Numbered from the stretch's first letter, positions 18,683-56,100 are shown. The stretch: DNA of 64,000 nucleotides from Girardinichthys multiradiatus (GCF_021462225.1 NC_061794.1:39060914-39124913); one strand, 5' to 3'. Numbers and translations: made by a program. Notes: a model not told the origin generated them from the sequence alone.

Positions 18683-21130
18683 AGATTCAATTCAGTTCAG
18701 TTTTATTTATACAGCACCAATTCACAACATATGCGGTCTCAAGTCACTTCACAAAGTCAATTCAGTTGAATCATACAGATTTCAAGTCAGGTTCATACAT
18801 TCCAATTAATCCTAACCATTGAACAGTGCAGTCAGATTCAGTTCTTTATTCAAATTGGATAAAGAGTTTTTCTATCTAAGGAAACCCAGCAGATTCCATC
18901 CAGTCAGTGACTTGCAGCATTCACTCCTCCTGGATGAGCATGTAGAGACAGTGGACAGTCACTGACGTTGACTTTGCAGCAATCCCTCATACTGAGCATG
19001 CATGTAGTGACAGTGGAGAGGAAAAACTCCCTTTTAACAGGAAGAAACCTCCAGCAGAACCAGGCTCAGTGTGAGCGGCCATCTGCCACGACCGACTGGG
19101 GGTTTGAGAGAACAGAGCAGAGACACAAAGAGAACAAAGAAGCACTGATCCAGGAGTACTTTCTATGGGAAGGAAAAGTAAATGTTAATGGATGTAGCTC
19201 CTTTAGTCGTTTCACCAAGAAAGAAAGAACAGATAAACTCTGAGCCAGTTTTCAAGGTTAGAATATGAGAGAAAGCACATACAGTTAGTCACAATAAAAG
19301 CTCAGTCAATAGCCATGTCTAGGAGAAAAATAGGGTTAAACACTGAATGACAGGGCCATGTGGATGATTGGTTGAGGGTGAGCATTAAGTTGTTGCTAGC
19401 AGAAGCTCGGACGATGCCCCTCTCCAGAAAGGTGTCACAGGTAGATACAAAGTCAAGCCAGGTGTAGCTTCTAGGAAGAAAAAAGAAAGAAAACAATGTT
19501 AAAAGCTGAAATAACAGCAAATAATGCAAAATTGGAGATTAGTGTGAGAATGTAGCGAAGAGAGTGAAAGTGGTCATTATGTCCTCCAGCAGCCTAAGCC
19601 TGTAGCAGCATAACTACACAGATAGCTCAGGATAATGTAAGCCACTCTAACTATAAGGAGAGGAGCCTGATAACTAAAGGATCTGCCTCCCATTCTACTT
19701 CTAGAGACTCTAGGAACCACCAGTAAACCTGCAGTCTGAGAACAAAGTGCTCTGTTAGGAACATATGGAACAATCAGATCTCTGAAGTATGATGGAGCTA
19801 GATCATTAAGGACTTTATATGTGAGGAGGAGAATTTTAAATTCTGTTCTTGATTTAACAGGGAGCCAATGAAGGGAAGCTAAAATAGGAGAAATATGATC
19901 TCTCTTTTTAATTTTCATCAGAACTCTTGCTGCAGCATTTTGAATCAGCTGAAGGCTTTTAACTGCATTTTGTGGACATCCTGATAGTAACGAATTACAA
20001 TAGTCCAGTCTTGAAGTAACAAATGCATGGACTACTTTTTCAGCGTCACTCCTGGACAGGATATTTCTAATTTTGGCAATGTTCCGGAGGTGAAAGAAGG
20101 AAATCCTAGAAACCTGCTTAATATGGGATTTAAATGACATGTCCTGGTCAAAAATAACAAAAGTCCTCCAAGTTTTTATATCTTCAAGACATGCTTGTAG
20201 TCTATCTAACTGGTTGGGCTCATCAGGATTTATGGATAAGTAAAGCTGAGTATCATCAGCGTAACAGTGAAAATTTATCCCATGCTGCCTAATAATTTGA
20301 CCTATTGGAAGCATATATATAGTAAAGAGAATTGGCCCAAGTACTGAACCCTGTGGTACTCCACAATTAACCCTGGAGTTTAAAGATGATTTATCACTTA
20401 CATGAACAAACTGGAATCTGTCAGACAGATAAGATTTAAACCAGCTTAGCGCTGTTCCCCTGATCCCTACAGCATATTCCAGCCTTTCTAAGAGAATATT
20501 GTGATCGACTGTATCAAATGCAGCACTGAGATCTAACAGAACCAGAACAGACACAAGTCCATTATCTGAGGCCATAAGAATATCATTAGTGACTTTCAGC
20601 AGAGCTGTTTCAGTGCTATGATGAGCTCTGAAGCCTGACTAAAACTCTTCAAACAGGTCATTGTTGTGTAAATGTTCACACATTTGATTAGCAACTATTT
20701 TCTCAAGAATTTTAGATAAAAACGGAAGATTGGATATAGGTCTGTAATTTAGTAAATCATCTTGATCAACGAAGGTTTCTTAAGTAAAGGTTTAATTACA
20801 GCTACCTTAAAAACCTGTGGTACATATCCATTTAATAAAGATAAATTAATCATATCTAAAATGGGTCTGGTAATCAGAGGGAACACTTCCTTAAATAATT
20901 TGGTTGGGATTGGATCTAACATACAAGTTGAAGGTTTAGATGAAGCTAATATTTCTGATAACTCAGGAAGCTCCACAGGATCAAAACAGTCCAAACACAA
21001 ATCAGGTTCTGCATTTATTTCCAATGTTGTCTCACTTGCTGAGGATGAAGTAATCATCTTCTGGAGTATGCCATTGATTTTGTTTTTCATATAATCAATT
21101 TTATTTAAATATAATCCCATAAAGAGATAA
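18683..21130 (-). mobile_element. LINE (Jockey/L2/Rex1-like superfamily), decayed, minus orientation
   Basis: RT blocks read on the minus strand: LLDLSAAFDTVDHNILLERL, GVPQGSVLGP, HCYADDTQLYLS (catalytic YADD) and a C-terminal LLLTYKVLNDLAPSYF block. The main open piece is 19577-20575 and an upstream RT piece is at 20749-21120. The copy is inactive: a stop lies just upstream of GFRAHHSTETALL, a frame break follows LLKKPSL, and an internal deletion joins DIKTW to VIFDQDMSF. Its 3' UTR runs down to about 18683 (ttcagttcagttttattta). A short isolated copy of that same 3' end lies at 39121. The 5' end is truncated. Confidence 0.8.
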
Positions 21131-21751
21131 TAGATAATGCCATTGTATTTTTAGCATTGTATATGTCATCTGTCTAATTCTGTATGTGTGGAGTTGCTTA
21201 ATGTATTTTTAATCTAGTTCATACGGGAGATTTTACAAACCCTCTGGGTTATTTAAATCTCAACTGAACACTTTCTTTTGTTTCCTTTAGGTCGATTTTT
21301 TCTTTACTTTGCAAATAAATAAGACCAAAACTTCTAATTTTAACACTATTTGACTGTTAAATTATCGCTATATTGTTACAATGGCTCTGTCTGAGCAAGT
21401 GTAACACATTAATTGAGATTCTTGGGACAATTAAAGTTTGAGCTTGTCTTTTAGGCGGCCATTGTTATGCCAGCTGATGGCTATAAACAGCATGTTGTTT
21501 CTGCAACACCTTTTAATGGGGTGTATGTATTTACTTAAGCCTGTATGTACTATTTTGTAGGTGTGGATCAGAAAAATTCAGAATAAATTCATGAAATTCA
21601 AGTTTGTTCACGCAAGTCTTGTTTTTTTTAATCATTACAGTAGTAGAAGTGAAATGAATCCATCCTGGTGTTCATAAATAGAGCATATTGGGAAATATTG
21701 TAGTTTCCTTGCACCAAGTGAAATGAGAAAACTTCCATAGAACAAAAGGGC

Positions 21752-21757
21752 TTTATT
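21752..21757 (-). terminator. kdm5b: candidate kdm5b polyadenylation signal
   Basis: AATAAA on the minus strand, about 880 bases past the kdm5b stop codon. It is the best-placed canonical signal I saw between the stop and the minus-strand LINE. Use is inferred, not shown. Confidence 0.35.
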
Positions 21758-22347
21758 CCACAATATAAACTTGTAACATCTTCACCTTTCCTCTGTATCT
21801 TATGCTAGGTTACCATCCTGCGGATCTGCATGTCAGCAGCAGGTTTTTTTTTGTTGCTTTTTTCCTTCAGCGTGCTCCGGTGCGTCTCCGCAGCCGTAAC
21901 CCATCTGTCCGTCCGTGTAACTTTCATCACATCACATCAACATCATCGCTAAAACACAACTTTGCAGAGATCAAGCCATCAAAGTCAATTCCAACAACAA
22001 CAAAAAAGGATTGCTCAGATAAATAAAACCTATTCTACAAAACAAAACGGGAATAATTATATTAAGATGCATGGACTAAACACTGAGGTTTCAAGAAAAG
22101 AAAGCTATTATAGTTATTTACGAGGGATTTTAACGGGGTTAATAACTCCTTTTCATTCCCCATAGCTTTGTGAAACATGCAAAGAGGATTCAAAGAAAAT
22201 ACATTTTAATCCCCAATGCTTTTTAATTGGGGTTTTGTGGTGTAAGACTCCTTGGTGCTGATGAAATTCAAACCTATTTAGCACACTGACAGTCCTGTGT
22301 TTCTGTTTTCCATTTAGACAACCCCAAACAATTTATAAGAAAGAAAT

Positions 22348-22410
<63 letters not shown>
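22348..22410. repeat. (TA)n microsatellite
   Basis: A nearly pure TA dinucleotide run of about 60 bases, just downstream of the kdm5b stop codon and probably within its 3' UTR. Confidence 0.9.
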
Positions 22411-22411
<1 letters not shown>

Positions 22412-22638
22412 TTAAATATGTGTGTAAAAATACAAAAAACAACCCCTAAACATTATAGTTCTGGACAACAAGTCAAAGAGGAGATAGCACCATTGTTACA
22501 AAAGGGTCAGGCAGGTGGGACTGTGTGGGGAAAGAAGGAAACGGGATCAGTGGCACAGCCTGACTCCAGGCTCCAGGAACGGACAGAGGACCTGCAGACT
22601 TCCCAAAATAAAATACAAAAATTAAAAACTCATTTTCT

Positions 22639-46303
<23,665 letters not shown>

Positions 46304-46560
46304 GGTCGTTCGGACCCGGTGGAGTTGTGACTCGGAGGGGGGGGGGGGGATCGGCGTGCTGCGGTCCAGCTGAATGTGTTTTTGTTTTGGTTGGTTTTAT
46401 TTCTGCCCCGTTTATTCACCAGTCACGGTCGATCTGCAGCGCGTCGACATCAACATGAGAGGAGCCAGATTACAGACACACACTTAACCGACACACATAC
46501 ACACACATCCACGCACAGTGAAGAGAATGTTCCAAGGCAGTGAGCACGTCCGCCCGAAAA
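46304..46560 (-). promoter_or_regulatory. kdm5b: kdm5b 5' UTR and promoter region
   Basis: The sequence immediately upstream of the ATG is GC-rich with several CpG sites and a G13 run on the plus strand (46337-46349), which becomes a C tract in the transcript. A CA-rich stretch follows (46470-46520). No TATA box is visible, so a CpG-type promoter is likely. The start site cannot be placed. Confidence 0.45.
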
Positions 46561-48819
46561 ACTAGACACCGCACGGTATCTACGTGATGCGCGGCAGATA
46601 CAGCAGTCTCTGCAGTCTTAAACCTTAATAACTGCCTAGATACTGTTTATTACTTGTCTTGCAATAAGCCAGTTTATAACAGTTGCGACTTGTAAATAGT
46701 CCTAATCGAAAATAATACATTGAATTGTATAGGAGAAGTGCTCTGAAATAAAGGCCTCCCTGTAGATTTATAATGCATTAAGGTAACACCCCGACGTGAA
46801 ACACACAAATCAGTTACAAAGTTATAAAAAGTTACTAATAAAAATAACACCAGTTTAGGATTGAAACAACTTGATTAAATAAAGTAACATAATAATCTTG
46901 AAATAACTAGTTAATAAGAATTAAATAAAGCCACACTAAAAAAATTGTTTTATATTTGCACAGGTCCCTTATTTCATTCTTATCATTCTTCACCAATATA
47001 CACTGCCTTGCTTCAATTCCTTCAAGTTCTTTATTTGAAAGAAAAATCTTAAAGGTGTGGTGTGTATCTTTTGGGATATTTCTCTACTGGCTTTGCACAT
47101 CTACACTCAGAATGTTTGTCCATAGCTGGACCTTAGTCAGTTTGTTTGGAGAGTGTCTGTTAACATAGATCCTTAAGACCAGATGTAAAGGTCATGACTT
47201 TAAGCAATATTTTAATCTTAAATGTCATGTGTGCATTAGCTGTAAGCAGAAAACCATCATAATTAACAAAAGTTTAGGTTTGAAAACATCAGTCTGTGTG
47301 ATTAATTAGTGATGTTAGCTCTATCCATCTTCACATCAACTCTGACCAGCTTCCCTGCCCCTGCCACAGAAAAGCATACCCACATCCTGATGTTACCACC
47401 ACCATGTTCCACTGTTGGAATGGTGTTTTCAGGTTTTTGCGCAGTTATTTTTTCCTCACACATAGCATGATATTCAGCATTTGACTCATCTGATTAGACT
47501 ATCTTTTTCCGTATGTTTGTTGAGTCCCCTGCATGGTTTGTGGGAAACTGCTAATTCATTACTAAAAGAACAAAAATTGAAAAATAAAAGTAGAATAAGA
47601 CACAATCAACACATTTATAAATAAATGAATAAACATCTTCAGTAGTAAGACTCTTTCTACCATTCACATTTGCTCCAATAATTAGAGAAAAACATTGCCT
47701 TGCTTTGTTGATTACGTTGCAGATCAAAATAAGACAAAGATAGATGATAATATACATTCAACAAACATTAATTTATTTATTAAGTAAGATATGTGTGTAT
47801 AAGTCGCATCTAAATGAGTCAGTAATAACAAAATGTTTTTTATTCTAAACCAGCCCAGTGGATTTATTACTAAGTAATAAAAATGTGTTTAAAGGCAGTA
47901 ATACAATTTTATTTTCTGTGTTCTTCACATGAAAACCTCCACTCTAGGTTCAACGTGGCTTTACTTTCACTTTATTAAAACGTGTACATCCTTTAACTGT
48001 GTTCATATAACCTCGGCATTTTAGATATTTTTACACATTTGTATTTCATTTTACTTGGACACAAATTAAAAGGTGGATTATTTCTTGTGTACTGCTAATT
48101 TTCGCCATTACATGATCAGCCAACCAGGCGACGCCTTTTCGTGAGTGTAAAATCTGTCATAAACCAGCAGATGTAACGACTCCTAACTTTTTCTCCACTT
48201 CATCAACAACCTCAGCCTAACAGCTGGTGACAACATACAGTAATGCCGCATCGAGCACCAAAGACAGGTCATTAAAACATATGGAGCAGTATAAATATGT
48301 CATTAAAAAAAGATGTTTTATGTTTATATTCACGCGGATGGATCTGAGCAGGTGACACCTCAGAGGGTGCCGGGACTCGTTGTTTAAATAGCCAGAGTGA
48401 GAAGTTTGATTGGTTGTTCCTCTCCGACGGTTTCAAAACATCTACTTCTGAACAGAAGAACAACCGCAGACATGTTTTCAGTCGCAAAGCTGTCGGGTTG
48501 GTTTAAACACATTAAATAATTAAATAATCATAAACGGCACTTCCCATAGTTTCAGAGGAGTTTGTTTTGAGTATTTTACTTGATTCTATTTTTAGAAAGC
48601 TGAGAATCATGTTTAAAACTCACCAAACTGAATTAATCTCTCTTGTGACCTTCGAAACATATCAGGGGAGTCAGTTCTTTGGTTTCTGGCTGTCTCTTCA
48701 TGTTCTTTCAGACTGACTCCATTATGTTCAGGTCACAGCTCACCATCTGCCGCTGCTCATTGTTGTACTTGTTGATAGTTCTCCTTTGAAAAATTGTATA
48801 AAGTTACTCTCTTACTTGT
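46561..48819. other. intergenic, kdm5b to tubulin
   Basis: Intergenic AT-rich sequence. A decayed Tc1-like remnant covers about 47215-47500 (atcatcataattaacaaaag; gttaccaccaccatgttccac). A promoter-like CCAAT/TATA pair sits at 48383-48413, with no gene attached. Nothing else is recognised. Confidence 0.4.
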
Positions 48820-49190
48820 CAGGAGTCGCCTCCATCTCACCACAACTCCAGTATACACCTCTGCATGTCCTCCTCCACTAAATCAAATGTGGTAGCTCCA
48901 CATTCAGCATTCTTTGTCCAGTGTTCTCTGCACATGTCTAAACCACCCCTGACTGGCATCTTTAATTTTGCCTTCAAACCTTCTGTCTTTCTGTTAGTGC
49001 CACCATCTCCAAAGCAAACATGGCAGTCGATCTCACCACTATTTAAATTAAAGATGCTGTCCTTCTGCCATGAATCAACCCTGACAAATATCTACATGAT
49101 CCACTCCATCCTGCATGCCTCCCTTTCTTCGTTTTGAATGGTTGACCCCCAGGTGATTAAACGTATCCATCTCAACACAAAATCAAAGGT
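48820..49190 (-). mobile_element. antisense LINE remnant (possible RTE-class)
   Basis: Text such as cctcctccactaaatcaaatgtgg, gttagtgccaccatctccaaag and ggttgacccccaggtgattaaacg resembles the reverse complement of a decayed fish LINE RT region. The identification is by general resemblance only. Confidence 0.35.
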
Positions 49191-49228
49191 GGGCCAGTTT
49201 GCTTCTTCTAACAATGCCTTTTTAACAT

Positions 49229-49893
49229 GGGTGTCCAAAGTTTAGCACGGGGGGGCTACTTGTGGCCCTCGAATTGGTTTGCTAACTAATATGGTTGATG
49301 CTGATACTTGAAATAATTGTTAGGTTGAATTTTTACTGATCTTAGGCCTTTCAAAAAAGATACAAATTAAAATCTTCTTAAGATGGAAAATGTAAGGTAC
49401 AAAACAAATGGTTCATCTTTTACCAACCGTGTTTTCTGCTTTTAATTTAATGTGATAGTAAATAGGACCACAATCATCCAGTGACTTTTACTGAAAAGTA
49501 GTTTGGCACAGCCATTTATTATTGCCTTAATAAAGCAAGAGTGAAGCATATCCTGTTTATCTCGCCAAAAATACACACCTGCATAATAAAAAAAACATAT
49601 AATAAGATAATCAGCCCCAACAATTTAGGACATCGTATGTTGTTTTTTTCCACTTTTTTTTTTTTTTTTACAGGGCGAACCTGTGAGAATCTTTTTATTA
49701 TTCAGATCTACAATTTTGGATTACAGATTCTTTTTTCTACAGAAATCAGTCTTTGTTTTTTCAATAAAATATTGAGCAATTCGTTTATTTTGAGCAGGTA
49801 AATATTAAAAACTCTATAAAATAGTTTCTGCAATTTAAATAAAAAAACAATCAAAAACTTTCAACTGGCCCCATAGCAAAACGTTTGAACCCC
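49229..49893. mobile_element. possible hAT-type non-autonomous element
   Basis: The left end (gggtgtccaaagtttagcacggggg) and the complement of the right end (ggggttcaaacgttttgctatgggg) look like diverged inverted termini. The text between is AT-rich without coding capacity and includes an interrupted T tract near 49650-49670. The tubulin 3' UTR may overlap its right part. Confidence 0.35.
49784..49789 (-). terminator. candidate tubulin polyadenylation signal
   Basis: AATAAA on the minus strand, 381 bases past the tubulin stop codon. Another lies near 49695. Use is inferred from position. Confidence 0.35.
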
Positions 49894-50169
49894 TTTTGTT
49901 TTTTTTTACTTTTTTTGCAGCACCAGTGGCCTTTTCTTTTGTTATTTTTTTCTTCTCCAAATATTTCTCCAAATAAGTAGAAAGGTCAGTGTTCATGAAA
50001 AAAATGGCAAAACAAATTTAATTTCAGTTAATTTCAAAATACAATTCAAGTCTGGTTTAACTTTTTGCCTTTTGAAACAACAGGCTGGGGGGAAAAAAGC
50101 ATTACAAGGCTCCAATACTGTCCTTTTAGCACCAACTTGGTAAATATTAAGAAAAATCTAAATTATTTT

Positions 50170-53100
50170 TCAGATTTCCTCATCTTCAGAGTCGGAGCTC
50201 ATTCGACCCAGCTCCTCGTAATCCTTTTCCAAACAGGCCAGGTCCTCTCTGGCCTCTGCAAACTCCCCCTCCTCCATGCCTTCGCCCACGTACCAGTGGA
50301 CGAACGCTCGCTTGGCGTACATGAGGTCGAACTTGTGGTCGAGACGGGACCAGGCCTCAGCGATCGCGGTGGTGTTGCTCAGCATGCACACAGCCCTCTG
50401 GACACTGGCCAGGTCTCCGCCGGGCACTGCAGTGGGAGGCTGGTAATTAATGCCAACCTGTTGAGAGGAAGATAATATTTAGAAGGGATTTGATGTATCT
50501 AAAGCCACATTTTTTATGTTTATAGCGCTGACAGGTTCCTCTATGTTTCATTTAAAAGATCCAGAATTGTCCAGAATGAAGTTCTCAAAGTTTCCAGTTC
50601 TTCATGTTCATTTCGAAAATGAAGACACTAAAGTTCACTATCAGATTTGTGGCAGATATCTCTACAGTGGGCAGGTTTTAAAAGAAGAAAAGACATGAGG
50701 GAGGAAGAGCGGTAGGAGTCAATGAGGAAAGGAAGGACACATCAAAGCAAGGAAGTGAAGTGGGTCAAAAGGAATGAAAGAAAGGATGCAAGGATGGAAA
50801 TATGGAATCATACAAGAAAGGACAAAAAAACAGAAGGACACATGGATGGTAGGACACACCGAAGGAAGGAAAGACACAAGGAAGGAAAGGAGGTAGGACA
50901 AGGATGGAAGCAAAGAATGGAAGGAAGAATGACCCAAACCATTGATGGAAGTAGGACACAACAAGGAAGGAACAATACAAAGAAGGAACAGAGGGAGGAC
51001 ACAAGGATAAAATGACAGAAGTAACAAAAGAAACAAGACATGAAAAGGGTGGGGCACAAGGAAGAAAGAAAGAAAATAATGACCACCAGGCAAGGAGGAA
51101 GGAAGCGCACAGGAAAGGAAGGAAGAAAGTAGGACATGAGAAGAGAATTAAAGAAAGGACACAAGGACATAGAAAATAAGGGCACAAGCAAGGACAAATG
51201 AAAGAAGAAAGGAGAGATGGAAAACTGTGAGTTAGGAAGGATAGAAAAGGAAGGACTGAAGGAAGAACAGAGCGAGATAATTGGACAGGGCACTAAGTCG
51301 GGAAAGAAACATACATTTTCCAGATTTATGCAGACATGAAACACTGAATTCAAACTCTATGTGTGGTAAGAACCTTAAAGCCAGTGGGGCACCAGTTAAC
51401 AAACTGGATGGAGCGTCTGGTCTTTATATTAGCTATGGCAGTGTTTACATCCTTTGGGACAACATCTCCTCTGTACAGCATGCAGCAAGCCATGTACTTG
51501 CCGCGACGAGGATCACACTTGACCATCTGATTGGTCGGCTCAAAGCAAGAGGTGGTGATCTCTGCCACGGTCAGCTGCTCGTGGTACGCCTTCTCGGCTG
51601 AGATGATGGGCGAATAGGTAACCAGTGGGAAGTGGACACGTGGAAATGGGACCAGGTTGGTCTGGAACTCTGTCAGATCGACATTGAGGGCACCATCGAA
51701 GCGAAGCGAGGCGGTGATTGAGGAAACAATCTGACCGATCAACCTGTTGAGGTTTATATAACCAGGGGTCTTGATGTTCATGTTGCGGCGGCAGATGTCG
51801 TAGATGGCCTCGTTGTCCACCATGAAGGCACAGTCAGAGTGCTCCAAGGTGGTGTGGGTGGTCAGGATGGCGTTGTAGGGCTCCACCACTGCAGTGGACA
51901 CCTGCGGAGCCGGGTAGACGGCAAACTCCAACTTGGATTTCTTGCCGTAGTCCAATGAGAGACGCTCCATTAGGAGGGAAGTGAAGCCGGAGCCAGTGCC
52001 TCCTCCGAAGCTGTGAAAGACGAGGAAGCCCTGCAGGCCTGTGCACTGATCTGTCTGAAAGAAAGATGCAGCAGGGTCAGTGGAGGAAAATGGTACAGTC
52101 AATCTGTCATGAGTAGCAGTAGGTAAAATGACAAAAATACAGTGCCTGGCAAAAGTTTTCATATCACTTGTAATTTTTCACATCTTGTCTTGTTAAAAAC
52201 ACAAATTGAAGTCCTAAATATCGTTAAGAATCTGTGGCAGCACTTGAAAACTGCTTTTAAAGAAGCATCCATCCATTCTGAATGAGCTATTTTACAAAGA
52301 AGAATGGGCAAAGATTTTAATCTCTAGATGTGTACAGTTGGTAGATACAGGAGTTCGCTTCGTTCATCCTGGTCGGTGTTTACATCCCGCCGCAAGCTAA
52401 CGTGCAGGTCGCACAGCGCATGCTCGCCGACCAGATACTGAGTGTGGAGCGGACCAACCCGGACTCCTTAGTAATCGTCGTTGGTGACTTTAACAAAGGT
52501 AATCTGACCCACAAACTCCCCAAATATAGACAGTTTATTAAATGTCCGACCAGAGAGGACAACATTCTGGATCACTGTTACACCACCATCAGAGACGCTT
52601 ATCACGCCGTCCCACGTGCTGCACTGGGCCAATCCGATCACATCATGGTCCACCTGATTCCTGCATACAGGCAGAAACTAAAGCTCTGCAAACCTGTTGT
52701 GAGGACAACAAGGAAGTGGAGCAGTGAGGCTGTGGAGAATCTCCAGGCGTGTTTAGGCTGTACAGACTGGGATGTGTTCAGGACTACTACCAGCAGTCTG
52801 GACGAGTACACAGAGGCTGTGACTTCCTACATCAGCTTCTGTGAGGACAGCTGTGTACCATCACGCACCAGGGTGAGTTACAACAACGACAAACCCTGGT
52901 TCACAGCTAAACTCAGAAGGTTAAGACTGGATAAGGAAGAGGCCTTCAGGAGTGGGGACAAAGACATATACAGAGAGGCCAAGTACAAGTTTGACAAGGC
53001 AGTGAAAGAGGCCAAACGACTGTACTCTGAGAAGCTCCAAAACCAGTTCTCAGCCAACGACTCTGCGTCTGTCTGGAAAGGGCTCAAGCAAATCACCAAC

Positions 53101-56100
53101 TACAAGCCGAAAGCCCCCCACTCCATCAACGACCGACGCCTCGCCAACGACCTGAACGAGTTCTACTGCCGCTTTGAAAGACAAAGGGACAGTCCTGCAA
53201 CCATCCCCCACGACACCCCCCAACAGCTGCAGCCACAATCCACCACCCCCATCTCTCCAACCTCAAGAGGGGCCTTGGCACCTCCAACCCCCACCCTGAA
53301 GTTCCCCCCCACCAGCCCCCTACCCACGCCGAGGACGGCTCTTTCCATCCAGGAGAGGGACGTAAACAAACTCTCACCAGCCAGCCTGAAGCACTGCGCT
53401 GATCAGCTGTCTCCAGTCTTCACAGACATTTTTAACACCTCACTGGAGACATGTCATGTGCCAGCCTGCCTCAAGTCCTCCACCATCGTCCCTGTTCCCA
53501 AGAAGCCAAGGACCACAGGGCTTAATGACTTCAGACCCGTCGCCCTGACCTCTGTGGTGATGAAGTCCTTTGAGCGCCTTGTGCTCTCACACCTAAAAGA
53601 CATCACCAACCCCCTCCTGGACCCCCTGCAGTTTGCCTACAGAGCCAACAGGTCTGTAGATGATGCAGTCAACCTAGCCCTTCACTTCATCCTCCGGCAC
53701 CTGGACTCCACAGGAACCTATGCCAGGATCCTGTTTGTGGATTTCAGCTCTGCCTTCAACACCATCGTCCCAGCTCTGCTCCAGGAGAAGCTCTCCCAGC
53801 TGAGTGTGCCCGACTCCACCTGCAGGTGGATCACTGACTTCCTGTCTGACAGGAAGCAGCGCGTGAGGCTGGGGAAGCACGTCTCTGACTCCCTGACCAT
53901 CAGCACCGGTTCCCCCCAAGGCTGTGTTCTCTCTCCTCTGCTCTTCTCCCTGTACACCAACAGCTGCACCTCCAGTCACCAGTCTGTCAAGCTTCTGAAG
54001 TTTGCGGACGACACCACCCTGATCGGACTCATCTCTGATGGTGACGAGTCCGCGTACAGATGGGAGGTGGACCATCTGTTGGACTGGTGCAGCCAGAACA
54101 ACCTTGAGCTCAACGCTCTAAAGACAGTGGAGATGGTTGTGGACTTCAGGCAGAACCCAGCCCCACCTGCCCCCATCACCCTCTGTGACTCCACAATTGA
54201 CACTGTGGAATCTTTCCGTTTCCTGGGAACCATCATCTCCCAGGATCTCAAGTGGGAGCCAAACATCAGCTCCCTCATCAAGAAAGCCCAGCAGAGGATG
54301 TTCTTCCTGCGGCAGCTGAAGAAATTCAACCTGCCAAAGACTATGATGGTGCACTTCTACACAGCCATCATTGAGTCCATCCTCACCTCCTCCATCACCA
54401 TCTGGTACGCCGCTGCTACAGCCAAGGATAAGGGCAGGCTGCAGCGTGTCATTCGGTCTGCTGAGAAGGTGATTGGCTGCAGTCTACTGTCGCTCCAGGA
54501 ACTGTACACCTCCAGGACCCTGAAGCGGGCAGGGAAGATTCTGGCTGATCCCTCCCACCCCGGTCACAGACTCTTTGAGACTCTCCCCTCTGCTGACAGG
54601 ACACCTGTAACCTGCAACTCTATGCGTTACATTAACGCTCAGCTTGGACTCCTGCTTTACTTGCACAATGATCATCTGCACTGTTGTATTGCTCTATACT
54701 TTCACTCACTTAAAACTGTGCACATATATTTATATTATATTGTAGATATGTTTATACTGTTTAATTTGTATTGTATTGCACCGACTACGCCAAAACAAAT
54801 TCCTTGTATGTCCAAAAACGTACTTGGCAATAAAGCTTTTCTGATTCTGATTCTGATAAAGCTGTAACCACAGGGAAAGGTGGTTTTAAAAAACGATTTG
54901 ACTCGCAGCCGGCGCACAACACAAATGCACCCAACACTTCTTAGGTTTTTATGTGTCAAAACCTTGAAAGACCATGCATAATTTTCTCCCACTTTATAAT
55001 TATGCATTGTTTTTGTTGGTCTGTCACATAAAATCCCTGCAAAACGCATCGAAGTTTGTAGATTTACAGTGAAAAACTCAACATATCAACTCTTTTACAA
55101 TAAGAAGCTTCTGAATCAAACCGTCTCAAACTGTATTTGTTTTGGCATCTAAATGTTTATTGGGTTTTTTTATTATATAAAATCAAATATTAATCAAACA
55201 TAAACCAAACTTATGTTAAAAATAATTTTTTCTAAATTTTCAATAAACCACAAAGTAATTTTACTGTGGCCTGTTGCTATCAAATAAATGTTGAAAAAAA
55301 GCTGCATCAACTTTAACTAAGACTCATTTAAAAGAATAATAAGATGGACAAAAATTGAAGAAAGAAAACAGTTTGATTTTCATCAGTTTGCTCTAAGTTT
55401 AGCAAACTAAAGGTGGTGCTAGAGAGCAAAATTTAGCAGTATGCTGAAAACTGAGCAAATCTCTATGCAGAAGACGACCTTGAGATGCAGAGAAAGGTCA
55501 TGTGAAAGAATAATTAGTAGGTTTTCATTTAAGTTTTTGTGTTTGAGTCAAACATGTTCAGACCTCATGGAAAACCTTTTACCTTAAATAATCAGATATA
55601 TGCAGTTCAATAGTCTGCCACAGACCATAGTATCAGAGCCAGACATGAATGAGTCTCAGCAAGTTCAGCTTTATTAAAAATGTCAACAAGGTGATCTTTG
55701 GTGTTTTGGCTGTTTAAGATTACGGTTACAATACGGTACAGTTTCTCACATTTGGCCACGTGTAGGTGAATTTAGTTACATGCACTTTGCTTAAATTTTA
55801 AACAAAGCATAAAAATCAGTTTTTTGGTAAGATTTTCAGTTTTATTAAAAAGGTGCAACAATCAGTGTTTTAATGGTTAATAAAAAAACTGACTAAAGGC
55901 TTCTTGGATTTAATGAGCCATTCCTTCTGTGTCTAAAACCCTTTTATTTATTTAGTTTTTAAGAATCTGTCGTCAGTGTAAAATAATTTGCTCCAGTTAG
56001 GACTTATTCTGCTTTTCAAGTTTGTCTCAATCAATGGTGGCCCTAATGCCAAAACAAGCACTGGAAACGGTTGTTTTGCGTTTTAATAAACAGGATAAAG

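Noticed and set aside
50719..51353. Several overlapping Cys/Leu/Phe-rich minus-strand frames
   Set aside because: They come from the purine tract read on the complementary strand; composition is low-complexity and all frames are open for that reason.
52402..54867. Host gene encoding an 821-residue protein
   Set aside because: Endonuclease and reverse-transcriptase motifs and a tandem-repeat 3' tail show it is a LINE.
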